From: Anaerolineales bacterium
GTDB taxonomy: Bacteria > Chloroflexota > Anaerolineae > Anaerolineales > Villigracilaceae
Reading direction: 5' to 3'
Length of the DNA: 64,000 nt
NCBI GenBank assembly: GCA_020634895.1
Contig: JACKAV010000001.1
Coordinates: 186,001 to 250,000 of the forward strand
Below are positions 31,679-39,947 of the stretch, in pieces. A program made the position numbers and the translations under genes. The notes under the pieces were generated by a model, which was not told the origin of the DNA, made no database searches, and worked only from the letters and a program-made list of their open reading frames with translations. Within the stretch, counting starts at the first letter, position 1. Every line of letters starts with the position of its first letter.

Positions 31679-32866
31679 TTATTGTACGTTTGTATTGTAT
31701 GACGTGACGGGTTTCACGTCAACCTGCGATCTGACACGAAGATAGAAAAGGATTGTCAGCAGTGTGGTGACGATCACAAGCGTGATATTGGCAGCGCGTC
31801 CGTATGCCATGAGCGCGATTGTTGGGACGAGATGACAGGCTAACACGATAATTTTGTTGGCAAGACCCTCACGCGCAAGGAGCGCAAAAGGCATCAACAA
31901 CAGGATGTAATCGTAGTTGTACAGATAAGGGCTGGCTATTAACGTTATCAAGACTGCGGAAGTCAATAAGAGTTCTGGAGATTTCTTGAATGTTTTCTTT
32001 TGCAAGTAAAACGCTGCAACAAGGAATACCAGTAGTAGAAAGGTAATTTGAGTCGCGTGGATGAGCGATCCATCGAAGAACCAGCGTGAGGTGAATACCG
32101 GCAGGTTGGCGCATTCGGAGCAGGAGGCGACGTTCCCTTCGCCCTGATAGTTCAACAGCATCGAAGGGTAGTTGATGAACCAGGCAGGGTCCGCAAGAAA
32201 GCCGATGAAGAAGAGGAAGACACCCGCCAGTATGATGAACTTCAATGCATTCCTTCCGAAATCGTTCTTTTTTCCAAGTAGCCAAACTAATACCGCGAGC
32301 AGGATCAGTATTCCGATGTGCGGCTTGAAAGTGAGCAGGGCGGCTCCGAGCGTTGTCAATGGGATGTGTTCCCTTCGCAGGGAGTAGATCAATATTGCGG
32401 TTCCGAGTAACACAGGTAGATCGTATTGCCCTACTGAAAGAGTGCCGATGACCGGCAGGAAGGTCAATCCGATAAAGTAAGCGACGAGGCGCAGCCTGCC
32501 GTCCCAGCCATTGGTAAGAAACCAGATCGACAGGAACAACATGACCAGGTTGAGCTCGAACCATAATGTTTTGGCGATCTCGCCGGGCAGGAGTCCCAGA
32601 TAGAATGTGCTGAGCGCATACCAGGGCGGATAGGGAAAACGCGGCATGAAGAAGTATTCTGGCGGAATATTTGAACTTGCCTGCGCCAGTTCTTCCATGG
32701 CGGGAATGTCATAAATGCGGATGTTGTGCGTAAGTGCCAGGTCTGTAAAATATAACGCGCTGAAGTCGGAATCCGCAGGGAGGGAGTTGGGAACGAAAAA
32801 TGCAACCGCAGCCAAGATGAAGACGATCAGGGAAAATTGGAAGATCCAAAGCCGGGAGCGGTTCAC
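31679..32866 (-). CDS. GT87/DUF2029-like polytopic glycosyltransferase-family membrane protein
   Basis: The 395-residue protein has about ten hydrophobic helices, an early acidic loop (PADSDFSALYF) and PPWYALSTFYLGLLP, a layout found in DUF2029/GT87 polyprenyl-phosphate mannosyltransferase-like proteins. The substrate is unknown. I start at the GTG at 32866, which overlaps the stop of the upstream SDR gene (TAGTG). The longer frame to 33025 reads antisense-like sequence of that gene. The promoter of the cobalamin operon lies in its last codons. Confidence 0.7.
   Translation of the reverse strand: MNRSRLWIFQFSLIVFILAAVAFFVPNSLPADSDFSALYFTDLALTHNIRIYDIPAMEELAQASSNIPPEYFFMPRFPYPPWYALSTFYLGLLPGEIAKTLWFELNLVMLFLSIWFLTNGWDGRLRLVAYFIGLTFLPVIGTLSVGQYDLPVLLGTAILIYSLRREHIPLTTLGAALLTFKPHIGILILLAVLVWLLGKKNDFGRNALKFIILAGVFLFFIGFLADPAWFINYPSMLLNYQGEGNVASCSECANLPVFTSRWFFDGSLIHATQITFLLLVFLVAAFYLQKKTFKKSPELLLTSAVLITLIASPYLYNYDYILLLMPFALLAREGLANKIIVLACHLVPTIALMAYGRAANITLVIVTTLLTILFYLRVRSQVDVKPVTSYNTNVQ
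31694..31722 (-). promoter_or_regulatory. Promoter of the cobalamin riboswitch operon inside the upstream gene
   Basis: On the minus strand TTGACG (31717-31722), a 17-base spacer and TACAAT (31694-31699) lie in the last 15 codons of the GT87-like gene and about 22 bases before the riboswitch. Confidence 0.75.
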
Positions 32867-34170
32867 TATGTTTTTCTGACGATCTTCCTGAGTAAACGGC
32901 GAAACTTCATTTGGTGAAATGGACGGAATAGAAGCCAGTATAAAAATCCGGGCAGACCATGCGGGGAGAAAAAGACCGTTTGTGTAAGATGGACTGGGTC
33001 TTGCTCGACACGCCATTCGACCCATAATTTCCCATACTTTTGTTCATCCTGCCGGGTTAGGATGTGGAATCGCTTCTGTTCTTCGACGGTCCAGCCTTGT
33101 TGACGGGTCGTTTCTTCGATCTTTTGAATCAGCGTTTCAGGCGTTGATGCCGCTTTTAGTGTACGATGGGCGATGAAGCAGCCTTCGTGTTTGAGCCAGA
33201 TATCCAAAGCTTCAAGCGGATCTTCGACCCGTTGATTTCCATCCCATACCCGTTCGATGTAATTGGGATGTGTTCTTTTGAGCGCGTCTTCGGCGGCGGA
33301 ATCAAAATCGATGAGTTTGACTTCCGGGAATACCTGTAACGCTTCGTGATGTTTAACCACGCTGTCAGCGGACAATCCGCCGATGAGGGCTTGGGCGATG
33401 GGGTAGGGAACCGGTGTCATCATGTCCACGCCGAGAGCCATGAACCAGACGGGCAGCCCGGGGAGCATGACCATGCTGCGGCGTAGTCCGCGGAGGCGCG
33501 CGTAGCGCAGCATCGACTCTTTGTAGGTCAGAATATCCGGACCGCCGATCTCGAAGACCTGACCTTGTCCATTTTTGTTTTCAAGCGCTGTCATCAGGTA
33601 ATCGATGATGTTCTGTACGGCAATGGGCTGTGACTTGTTCTTCATCCACAGCGGACCGGGAACGATGGGGAACAGTTCCGTCATGAAGCGGATCATTTCG
33701 AAGGAGATGCTGCCCGAACCGGCGATGACCCCTGCGCGGAATTCCGTCACAGGGACTTTTCCTTTTCGAAGCGTCATGCCTGTTTCGATGCGTGAACGCA
33801 TATGCGGCGCGATATGCTGTTCCGGGTCTGCCAACCCGCCGAGGTAGATGATGTGTTCCACGCCTGTTTGTTCTGCCGCAGATGCAAAATTGCGCGCGCC
33901 TTCAACTTCGATCTCGGTATATCCATGCCCAAGCGACATATTGTGAATTAGATAATAGGCTGTGTGGACATCCTTCAACGCTGTTAGAAGTGAAGCGGGG
34001 TCTTGCACATCGCCGCGGACCATGTCCACTTGCGGGTACCATTTTCGTTTCTTGAGTCGTTCGGGCTGGCGTGCCATTGCTCGGACGCGGTATCCACGTT
34101 CGAGAAGTTGGGGGATGAGCAGGCTGGCGATATAACCTGTCGCACCGGTTACAAGGATGAGTGGAGGCAT
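32866..34170 (-). CDS. SDR-family NAD(P)-binding oxidoreductase with DUF2867 domain (copy 2)
   Basis: The 434-residue protein has the same order as the one at 4595-6067: a VTGATGYIASLL Rossmann motif (6-17), AMARQPERL, a YLIHNM and YLGGLADPEQH core, and a C-terminal DUF2867-like half (about 300-430) ending in HGLPGFLYWLLFRPFHQ. The two copies share long blocks such as EFRAG or EIRAG, IGSGSxxFEMIR and YGLPGFLYW or HGLPGFLYW. Substrate unknown. It starts with a GGAGG ribosome site and is coupled to the GT87-like gene. Confidence 0.8.
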   Translation of the reverse strand: MPPLILVTGATGYIASLLIPQLLERGYRVRAMARQPERLKKRKWYPQVDMVRGDVQDPASLLTALKDVHTAYYLIHNMSLGHGYTEIEVEGARNFASAAEQTGVEHIIYLGGLADPEQHIAPHMRSRIETGMTLRKGKVPVTEFRAGVIAGSGSISFEMIRFMTELFPIVPGPLWMKNKSQPIAVQNIIDYLMTALENKNGQGQVFEIGGPDILTYKESMLRYARLRGLRRSMVMLPGLPVWFMALGVDMMTPVPYPIAQALIGGLSADSVVKHHEALQVFPEVKLIDFDSAAEDALKRTHPNYIERVWDGNQRVEDPLEALDIWLKHEGCFIAHRTLKAASTPETLIQKIEETTRQQGWTVEEQKRFHILTRQDEQKYGKLWVEWRVEQDPVHLTQTVFFSPHGLPGFLYWLLFRPFHQMKFRRLLRKIVRKT

Positions 34171-34190
34171 GGGGGTATTTTATGTCATAA

Positions 34191-34226
34191 AGAAAAGACC
34201 CGACAGGTTTGGAAAACTGCCGGGTC
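34191..34226 (-). terminator. Terminator after the SulP-family gene
   Basis: On the minus strand GACCCGGCAG and CTGTCGGGTC (one mismatch) form a stem followed by TTTTCTTT. Confidence 0.85.
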
Positions 34227-34233
34227 ATTGGGA

Positions 34234-36441
34234 TCATCCCATAAATACTTCGATCAACCTGTTATTCTCCGCCAGGCGTTCTGAAAGAGTTCGGGCAACC
34301 CACTCATGTAAAACGGCGGCAAGAGCCGGGTCTTCCTTTTGCATCCTTTGTAGATTTGCAGCCGATAAGCGATGGATCGTGCTTGGTTTCTCTGCTTTGA
34401 CCGAAGCCGAGCGTTCGCCGCCCAGATAGAGCGCGATCTCGCCAAGGGTTGCGCCGCTTTTGACGCTTCGCAGACGGATCATCTCGCCTTTGATCGTTTC
34501 GAATTCCACTGTCACCATCCCAGACTCGATGTAATACAAGTCATTGGAATATTCGCCCTGTCTGATAAAGTATTCACCCGGCTGGACATCCATGCGTTCT
34601 GTGTAGTTTGCGAGCCGTGTTATACCGGGGAAGGAGCGGTTCAGGGTGGAGAGAATACTTTTGCCGATATCGATGGTCAATTGCTCTTTTTCGTTTGTAA
34701 GCAATTTGTTCTCGCACCATTCGAGGGCATGGTCGAGCGTGGGGTGTATGGAAAAGCCATCGCTCTGACCTTGTAAAAGTCCGCTGCGCTCCATTTGCCC
34801 GCTAAGTTCATCTGACAAACCTGACCATGCCATGAGGACATTTCCAGCCTCGACCAACTGCTTGAGACGTGTCACCCCGAACATGGCGGAGGAATCGAGC
34901 CGCCTCACCTGACGGAAATCAAGCACGAGATATTTTAACTGGTCTTCGTCTTTCAATGCCAGTCGTTTGCGGATGTTCTCCAGAATCCGCTGAATGGAGC
35001 CGAAGAAGATAAACCCCTGCAAGACCAGAATGTGGATCTGATCGCCATGCACGGCAAGGTAGTTGCGGTGCCGCCGCGACCGCTCCACGCGGCTGTGTAA
35101 TGTGCCGCCGTAGAACACATTTTTGATCGTGCTGACCCTTCCGTAACTGATGACGAAAAGCAAAGAGGAAATAACAACGCCAGCCACAATGGCTTGCAGA
35201 AAGCCGATCCGGTCGAGAATGAGCAGCATGACCCAGATCAAGGCGTAATCCATACGCGGTAATAACTTGAATGAGTCTACGAGCCATTCCACCATAAAGG
35301 AAAGCCCGAGGAAGAACAACATGCCGCCAAGCACGAAACGGGGAAAGTACGAAATTGCGGAAGCGCCAAAAAACAATGCAAGCGCACACATCAGGGATGT
35401 GATAATGCCGGTCAATCTGTTCGTTACATTGAACTTCTTTGCCAGCGCGGTAAAGCCAAGGGTTTGATACCCGACAATGCTTCCCATAAGTCCACCCAGT
35501 ATGGTGGCGCTGCCCGCGGATATCAGTTCGCGATTCAGGTCAATATCCTTTTTGAAGACCAATTCCAAGCCGCTGGCATTCAATAGCAGGGATATGGCGC
35601 TCAACCCGAACAGGGTGATGAATGTAGCCGAATGTTGAAAGATCGCGTCCCATTCTATGAGGGCAAAATTATCCGGCGTGAAAAAGCTGAATAGACCGCC
35701 TTTTGGGAAGGGTCCCAGCAGCAACCCGTTTGCGCTTGCTTCTTTTACGGAAATACCTGCGAAGAAAATGAACGCATAAAAGAGGGCGATCGCTGCCACT
35801 ACAGCGCCTGGCATGATGAGAAAGTGATTTGACCGCCTCAGAATAAGATATAGGACCAAGCCGAACAAAACGCCAGGCAGCCAATACCAAAGCGCATGAG
35901 GGGCAAAATATTTTGGAAGGTTTACAAGCGTGAGTGGAACATCGAACATGACACCCAGAGAACCTTTGACCAGCAGGTACCCTGTCCCTGCGAGGAAGCC
36001 GCCGATTACGGGATATGGAATGAAGCGCACAAATCCGCTTGATTTAAACCAACCCATGAGGATGAACAACAGCCCGGTCAGGATCGATGAGAACATGATC
36101 GCGCCAAGTACGGTGGAGTAGATCGCCTCTGGTGCGTGACCTTGAAGGGATGCGGCAATTCCAGCCGCGACAACTGCCATAAGCGCTGCCGGTGTATCCT
36201 GCGGCACGCCGATCATGCCGGAGAGGGAAGAGGTTAATGAAATGACCGTCCCAACGATGAAACTGCCGAGCAGCATGATGCCGATCCCGCGCGGCAGGAA
36301 AGGCTCCAGCTTTCCCGAAAAGATCAAAGCGGCAAATGAGATTTCGACGCTGATCTCGATGATGGCGTTGACCAGCCCAACCGTGATGCTGGGGAGAATT
36401 TCAGAAGATTTGGGCAGATTGTTGGAGTTGGTTATGTCCAT
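34234..36441 (-). CDS. SulP-family anion transporter with STAS and cyclic-nucleotide-binding domains
   Basis: The 735-residue protein has a SulP/SLC26-type membrane domain (about 15-430), a STAS domain (about 465-560, with LVLDFRQVRRLDSSA) and a C-terminal cyclic-nucleotide-binding domain (about 600-720). The last carries the phosphate-binding cassette GEIALYLGGERSASV with the Glu and Arg that contact cyclic nucleotide. SulP proteins move sulfate, bicarbonate or other anions; the cNMP domain should make transport respond to cAMP or cGMP. It starts two bases after the flavoprotein gene, so the two are co-transcribed. Confidence 0.9.
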   Translation of the reverse strand: MDITNSNNLPKSSEILPSITVGLVNAIIEISVEISFAALIFSGKLEPFLPRGIGIMLLGSFIVGTVISLTSSLSGMIGVPQDTPAALMAVVAAGIAASLQGHAPEAIYSTVLGAIMFSSILTGLLFILMGWFKSSGFVRFIPYPVIGGFLAGTGYLLVKGSLGVMFDVPLTLVNLPKYFAPHALWYWLPGVLFGLVLYLILRRSNHFLIMPGAVVAAIALFYAFIFFAGISVKEASANGLLLGPFPKGGLFSFFTPDNFALIEWDAIFQHSATFITLFGLSAISLLLNASGLELVFKKDIDLNRELISAGSATILGGLMGSIVGYQTLGFTALAKKFNVTNRLTGIITSLMCALALFFGASAISYFPRFVLGGMLFFLGLSFMVEWLVDSFKLLPRMDYALIWVMLLILDRIGFLQAIVAGVVISSLLFVISYGRVSTIKNVFYGGTLHSRVERSRRHRNYLAVHGDQIHILVLQGFIFFGSIQRILENIRKRLALKDEDQLKYLVLDFRQVRRLDSSAMFGVTRLKQLVEAGNVLMAWSGLSDELSGQMERSGLLQGQSDGFSIHPTLDHALEWCENKLLTNEKEQLTIDIGKSILSTLNRSFPGITRLANYTERMDVQPGEYFIRQGEYSNDLYYIESGMVTVEFETIKGEMIRLRSVKSGATLGEIALYLGGERSASVKAEKPSTIHRLSAANLQRMQKEDPALAAVLHEWVARTLSERLAENNRLIEVFMG

Positions 36442-36443
36442 AG

Positions 36444-38510
36444 TTATGCGATATTACCCCGCTCAACCTTAAACGGCGTCACGTCAGGGTCAATGGCTTC
36501 GCCGAATTCACGCGCGGCGAGATGTCCGCTGAAGACGGCTTGGGCGATGATATTGGGCGCTTCCGCGTCGCCGATGACTCGCAGTGATTTGAGCCGTCCG
36601 TCCGCGAGGGCGGGCTTGAGTTCGTGATAAAGGCTGTCGTTGGGGATGCGGTCTGTGACCATGACGATGGCGTCGCAGTCGAGAGTCGTTTCGGCGTTGG
36701 TGATGGTATGGGTCACTGTGGCAGTTGTCGGGGAGTGTGAGGCGAGAGCGTGGTGCGGGAGAAGAGTCACATTCAGGTCGAGAAGACGCTTGTAGATTCG
36801 TCCCTGCTCAAGGGTGTATTCCGTCCACGCTGAAATGGTTGGCGCGGGTGTTATCAACGTCACTTCGCAGCCGTTCGTTGCGAGCAGTTCAGCCAGCACG
36901 CCGCCCATGTAATAATGATCGTCGTCGTAGATCAAAATTTTTCCGTTCGGTAATTTGTCCCCTGCGGGGTCGATGCCGTTCATCAGATCGTCGGGCGTGA
37001 AGATGTTGCCATTGCCGGGCACGGGACGCGAAAGATAACGACCCACGCCATCACGCCGCCATGACGCGCCGGTGGCAATGATGACATGCGGCTCACCCGA
37101 CTCAAGAATATCGTTCGCGCTCATCCGGCTGGACGGATAGAAGTAGATGTTCTCGAGTTTTTGGATCTGCGTGAGACGCCAATCGATGACGCGCCGCCAC
37201 TCGATGAGATTCGGCAGCGCAGACTCAAGCAGGACGCGACCGCCCGCCTCACGCTGCGCGTCGGTGAGAATGACCTTGTACCCGCGCTGACCCAACGCCC
37301 GAGCCGCTTCCAAACCGGCTGGTCCTGCGCCGACGATGAGGATTTCATCATCGTCTTTCTTTGGCGCGATGATCTCAGGATGCCAATCGCGCCGCCATTC
37401 TTCGCCCATGGTGGGATTTTGCGTGCAGCGAATCGGAACATAACGAGTATCGCCAGTGACGCAGATATTGCAGCCGATGCACTCGCGGATGTCTTCGTGC
37501 CTGCCTTCTTTGATTTTGTTCGGCAGGAACGGGTCGGCAATGGACGGGCGTGCCGCGCCGATCAAATCCATGATGCCGCGCTCGATGGCGGAGACCATTG
37601 AATCGGGCGAGGTGTAACGTCCCACGCCGACGACGGGTTTGGTGGTGAGTTGTTTGACGAAGGAAATATATTTTTCCTGATGCCCTTCTTTTCCAAACCG
37701 CGATGTGATGGAATCATTTTTCCACGCGCTGATGTTCACGTCCCACAGGTCGGGCAGTTCGGCGAGCATCGAAACGATGTCGCGCGCTTCGCCATCGTGC
37801 TGCATGCCGTCCGCGCCGAGGAGTTCATCCACAGCGAAACGGACAGCGACTGCACAGGTGTCACCGACGGCATCTTTTGTATCTTCGATGAGTTCACGCA
37901 GGAAACGCGTGCGGTTCTCGAGCGAACCGCCGTATTCGTCGGCACGGTCATTGTCTTTTGACAGCAGGTGAAAGGCAAGCGTCAGGTTGTGAGCCGCGTA
38001 GCAGTAGATGATGTCGAAGCCCGCTTTCTTCGCGCGGATCGCCGCATTGCGGTGCCATTTGCGGATTTGTTTCAAGTCATCCTTCGAAGCGGCGCGCGAT
38101 TGACCCGGTTCATATCCGCTGCCGCCGACGAGTCCGCGCGAGGCGAGGTCAAAGGGAACGGCACGCGAGTACAAGTTCGAGGCGTCGCGTCCGTTATAGG
38201 AAAGTTCGATGCCCGCCAACGCTCCATGCTTGTGAACGGATTCGGTCATCAACTGCAACGGGGAAATATCGTCATCGCCCCAAATATGACCTTCAAAGAA
38301 CGGCGAGAGGTCGCTGGTGTAATGGATCTCCGTCTCTTCGGTGCAGACCACACCCCAACCTCCTTCCGCTTTCATGCCGCGCATGGCGGCGAGTCCCTTG
38401 GGCATGCGCCAGCCAAAGCCGTTGCAATGCGGCACCTGATAAAAACGATTCGGCGCGGTGACGGGTCCGATTTGAATGGGTTGGAATAATATGTCGTAGC
38501 GTGGGGTCAT
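36444..38510 (-). CDS. Trimethylamine/histamine-dehydrogenase-like iron-sulfur flavoprotein
   Basis: The 688-residue protein has the domain order of TMADH: an FMN-binding TIM barrel (about 1-340), a 4Fe-4S motif (CIGCNIC..CTQN, about 345-365), and FAD/ADP-like domains (VGAGPAGLEAARAL at about 395). Cys29 in FYQVPHC is the residue that forms 6-S-cysteinyl-FMN in TMADH. Of the three aromatic 'bowl' residues that hold trimethylammonium, only one Trp seems kept (NISAWKND). The Tyr60 position is Glu59, and the second Trp position is Asp as in histamine dehydrogenase. An oxidative amine dehydrogenase with a different amine is likely. It starts at 38510; SulP follows. Confidence 0.85.
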   Translation of the reverse strand: MTPRYDILFQPIQIGPVTAPNRFYQVPHCNGFGWRMPKGLAAMRGMKAEGGWGVVCTEETEIHYTSDLSPFFEGHIWGDDDISPLQLMTESVHKHGALAGIELSYNGRDASNLYSRAVPFDLASRGLVGGSGYEPGQSRAASKDDLKQIRKWHRNAAIRAKKAGFDIIYCYAAHNLTLAFHLLSKDNDRADEYGGSLENRTRFLRELIEDTKDAVGDTCAVAVRFAVDELLGADGMQHDGEARDIVSMLAELPDLWDVNISAWKNDSITSRFGKEGHQEKYISFVKQLTTKPVVGVGRYTSPDSMVSAIERGIMDLIGAARPSIADPFLPNKIKEGRHEDIRECIGCNICVTGDTRYVPIRCTQNPTMGEEWRRDWHPEIIAPKKDDDEILIVGAGPAGLEAARALGQRGYKVILTDAQREAGGRVLLESALPNLIEWRRVIDWRLTQIQKLENIYFYPSSRMSANDILESGEPHVIIATGASWRRDGVGRYLSRPVPGNGNIFTPDDLMNGIDPAGDKLPNGKILIYDDDHYYMGGVLAELLATNGCEVTLITPAPTISAWTEYTLEQGRIYKRLLDLNVTLLPHHALASHSPTTATVTHTITNAETTLDCDAIVMVTDRIPNDSLYHELKPALADGRLKSLRVIGDAEAPNIIAQAVFSGHLAAREFGEAIDPDVTPFKVERGNIA

Positions 38511-38546
38511 GTGGGTTCCTTGAAAAGACCTGTCGTTCAGGGTAAT

Positions 38547-39248
38547 TTATTTGCAACTTGTCAATTGCGGGAAGAGACTGTAGGAATATTCCTCCATCAC
38601 CGCCTTTGACTCGACCGGCAGCACGATCATGAATGTGATCATGCGCGTACTCGTGTCATTCACTGCCCAAAAGTTGATATCGTACAAAAAGCCCTGGTCC
38701 ACTGCTTTGAATTGATAAAGCCGCACCCCGTTGTCATTTCTACATTCGTTGACCTTCTCATAACTCTGGTAATTTACGAATGTGATCGCCCAATTCGAGT
38801 CGACGAAATAATTATCGAGGTCCAGGTCTTCGTATCCGCAGGGAAAAATGAACGCTTCGAGATATGCCACCGAGGAAAGGGTGTCGCTGAACCAGGTCAC
38901 AGTGACGCGGTCGGAGGAAACCGTATAGGACCGTTCCCAGTCTGTTGTGTTGAGATATTGACCCGTAAATGACAATGCGCGGTCAATATCGGCTTGCGTG
39001 GGTTCAGGGGCTATACAAACCGGGGTTGCCTGCTCGACGGGCGCCTCGGTGGGGATGGCGATGAGCGACGGCTGCTCTACAACAGTCGACTGTTGTTCAC
39101 CGCTGACAGTGGGGAGGTCGCCCTCGCCCGACGGCGCAGGTGAAGGCGGAAGCTGTGCGGGCAGGTCGGTGGTTTGGGTTGCCGGTCCGGCTTGCCCACA
39201 AGCGGAAAGCAAAAATAAAAGAACAAGCACTGGTAAAAATCTTTTCAT
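38547..39248 (-). CDS. Hypothetical lipoprotein
   Basis: The 233-residue protein has a lipoprotein signal peptide (LFLLSACGQ), a Pro/Ser/Glu-rich linker (about 25-80) and a folded C-terminal half (about 85-233) without a family I can name. I use the ATG at 39248 (MKRFLPV) after an AGGGTAG-like site. It is not clearly in an operon: 37 bases separate it from the flavoprotein gene and a terminator lies upstream. Confidence 0.6.
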   Translation of the reverse strand: MKRFLPVLVLLFLLSACGQAGPATQTTDLPAQLPPSPAPSGEGDLPTVSGEQQSTVVEQPSLIAIPTEAPVEQATPVCIAPEPTQADIDRALSFTGQYLNTTDWERSYTVSSDRVTVTWFSDTLSSVAYLEAFIFPCGYEDLDLDNYFVDSNWAITFVNYQSYEKVNECRNDNGVRLYQFKAVDQGFLYDINFWAVNDTSTRMITFMIVLPVESKAVMEEYSYSLFPQLTSCK

Positions 39249-39299
39249 GGAACTACCCTCGTTGGTTTCTTGATTCGAAGCGAGTATAGCATGTGAAAT

Positions 39300-39331
39300 A
39301 AAAATTGCCCGTCCATACAAGGGCGGGCAAT
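39300..39331 (-). terminator. Terminator after the ywbE-type gene
   Basis: On the minus strand AATTGCCCG and CGGGCAATT (with GCC/GGAC inside) form a stem, followed by TTTTTATTT. Confidence 0.75.
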
Positions 39332-39358
39332 TGGGTTGCGGCTTTCATGACGTTAAGA

Positions 39359-39568
39359 TTATGCGTTGTTTACATCCACGATCTCTTTTACACGTCCCAC
39401 CTGCCCATCCATCAAGCGGACCTTGATGCCATGCGGATGAGTCGGCGATTTGGTCAATATGTCTTTGACAACGCCCCTGGTCAGTTTGCCCGTGCGCTGA
39501 TCCTGCTTGAGGACGATGAGCACGGTCATGCCGGGTTTGATGTTGGAGCGGGTTTGTCCGTTTGTCAT
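39359..39568 (-). CDS. YwbE-family small protein (DUF2196)
   Basis: The 69-residue protein matches YwbE/DUF2196 (KPGMTVLIVLKQDQRTGKLT, VKDILTKSPTHPHGIKVRL, GQVGRVKEIV). The family is a small conserved beta-barrel-like protein without assigned function. The ATG at 39568 overlaps the stop of the YciI-like gene (ATGA). It ends at a terminator. Confidence 0.9.
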   Translation of the reverse strand: MTNGQTRSNIKPGMTVLIVLKQDQRTGKLTRGVVKDILTKSPTHPHGIKVRLMDGQVGRVKEIVDVNNA

Positions 39569-39879
39569 TCTTGCTCCATTGCTGTCATCCATGGGCGGAC
39601 TTCAAAAATGAGCAAACCCGATTTTACAGCGGGATCATCCGCAGCGAAAGATTCGATTTCTTCCAGAGTGACATCCTTTGTTGTGACCATCATGCCGCCA
39701 AGATCGGGCACGAGAAACGGTCCGCCAAGTTGAAGTTTGCCTTGTTGGTGGAATTTCAAGTAATGTTGTACGTGTTCGTTAACACTTTCCTGTTCGCGAA
39801 AGTCCACACCGTATTGCCATTTGGGACCGGGTTTATGGATAACTACAAATCGAATTGGTCGTGGTTGTTGAGCAGTCAT
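39565..39879 (-). CDS. YciI-like (YCII-related) protein
   Basis: The 104-residue protein has the YCII fold pattern: FVVIHKPGPKW, a central EHVQHYLKFHQQGKLQLGG-type His/Gly core, and the C-terminal ADDPAVKSGLLIFEVRPW. YciI proteins are ferredoxin-like dimers, and some are hydrolases or dehalogenases; function here is unknown. It is translated with ywbE through a four-base overlap. Confidence 0.78.
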   Translation of the reverse strand: MTAQQPRPIRFVVIHKPGPKWQYGVDFREQESVNEHVQHYLKFHQQGKLQLGGPFLVPDLGGMMVTTKDVTLEEIESFAADDPAVKSGLLIFEVRPWMTAMEQE

Positions 39880-39947
39880 TTATTTTTCCATGTTCATTAA
39901 AGAATAATTTGAAATCGATGGCGCAGGAAAACATTGAAATCTTACCG

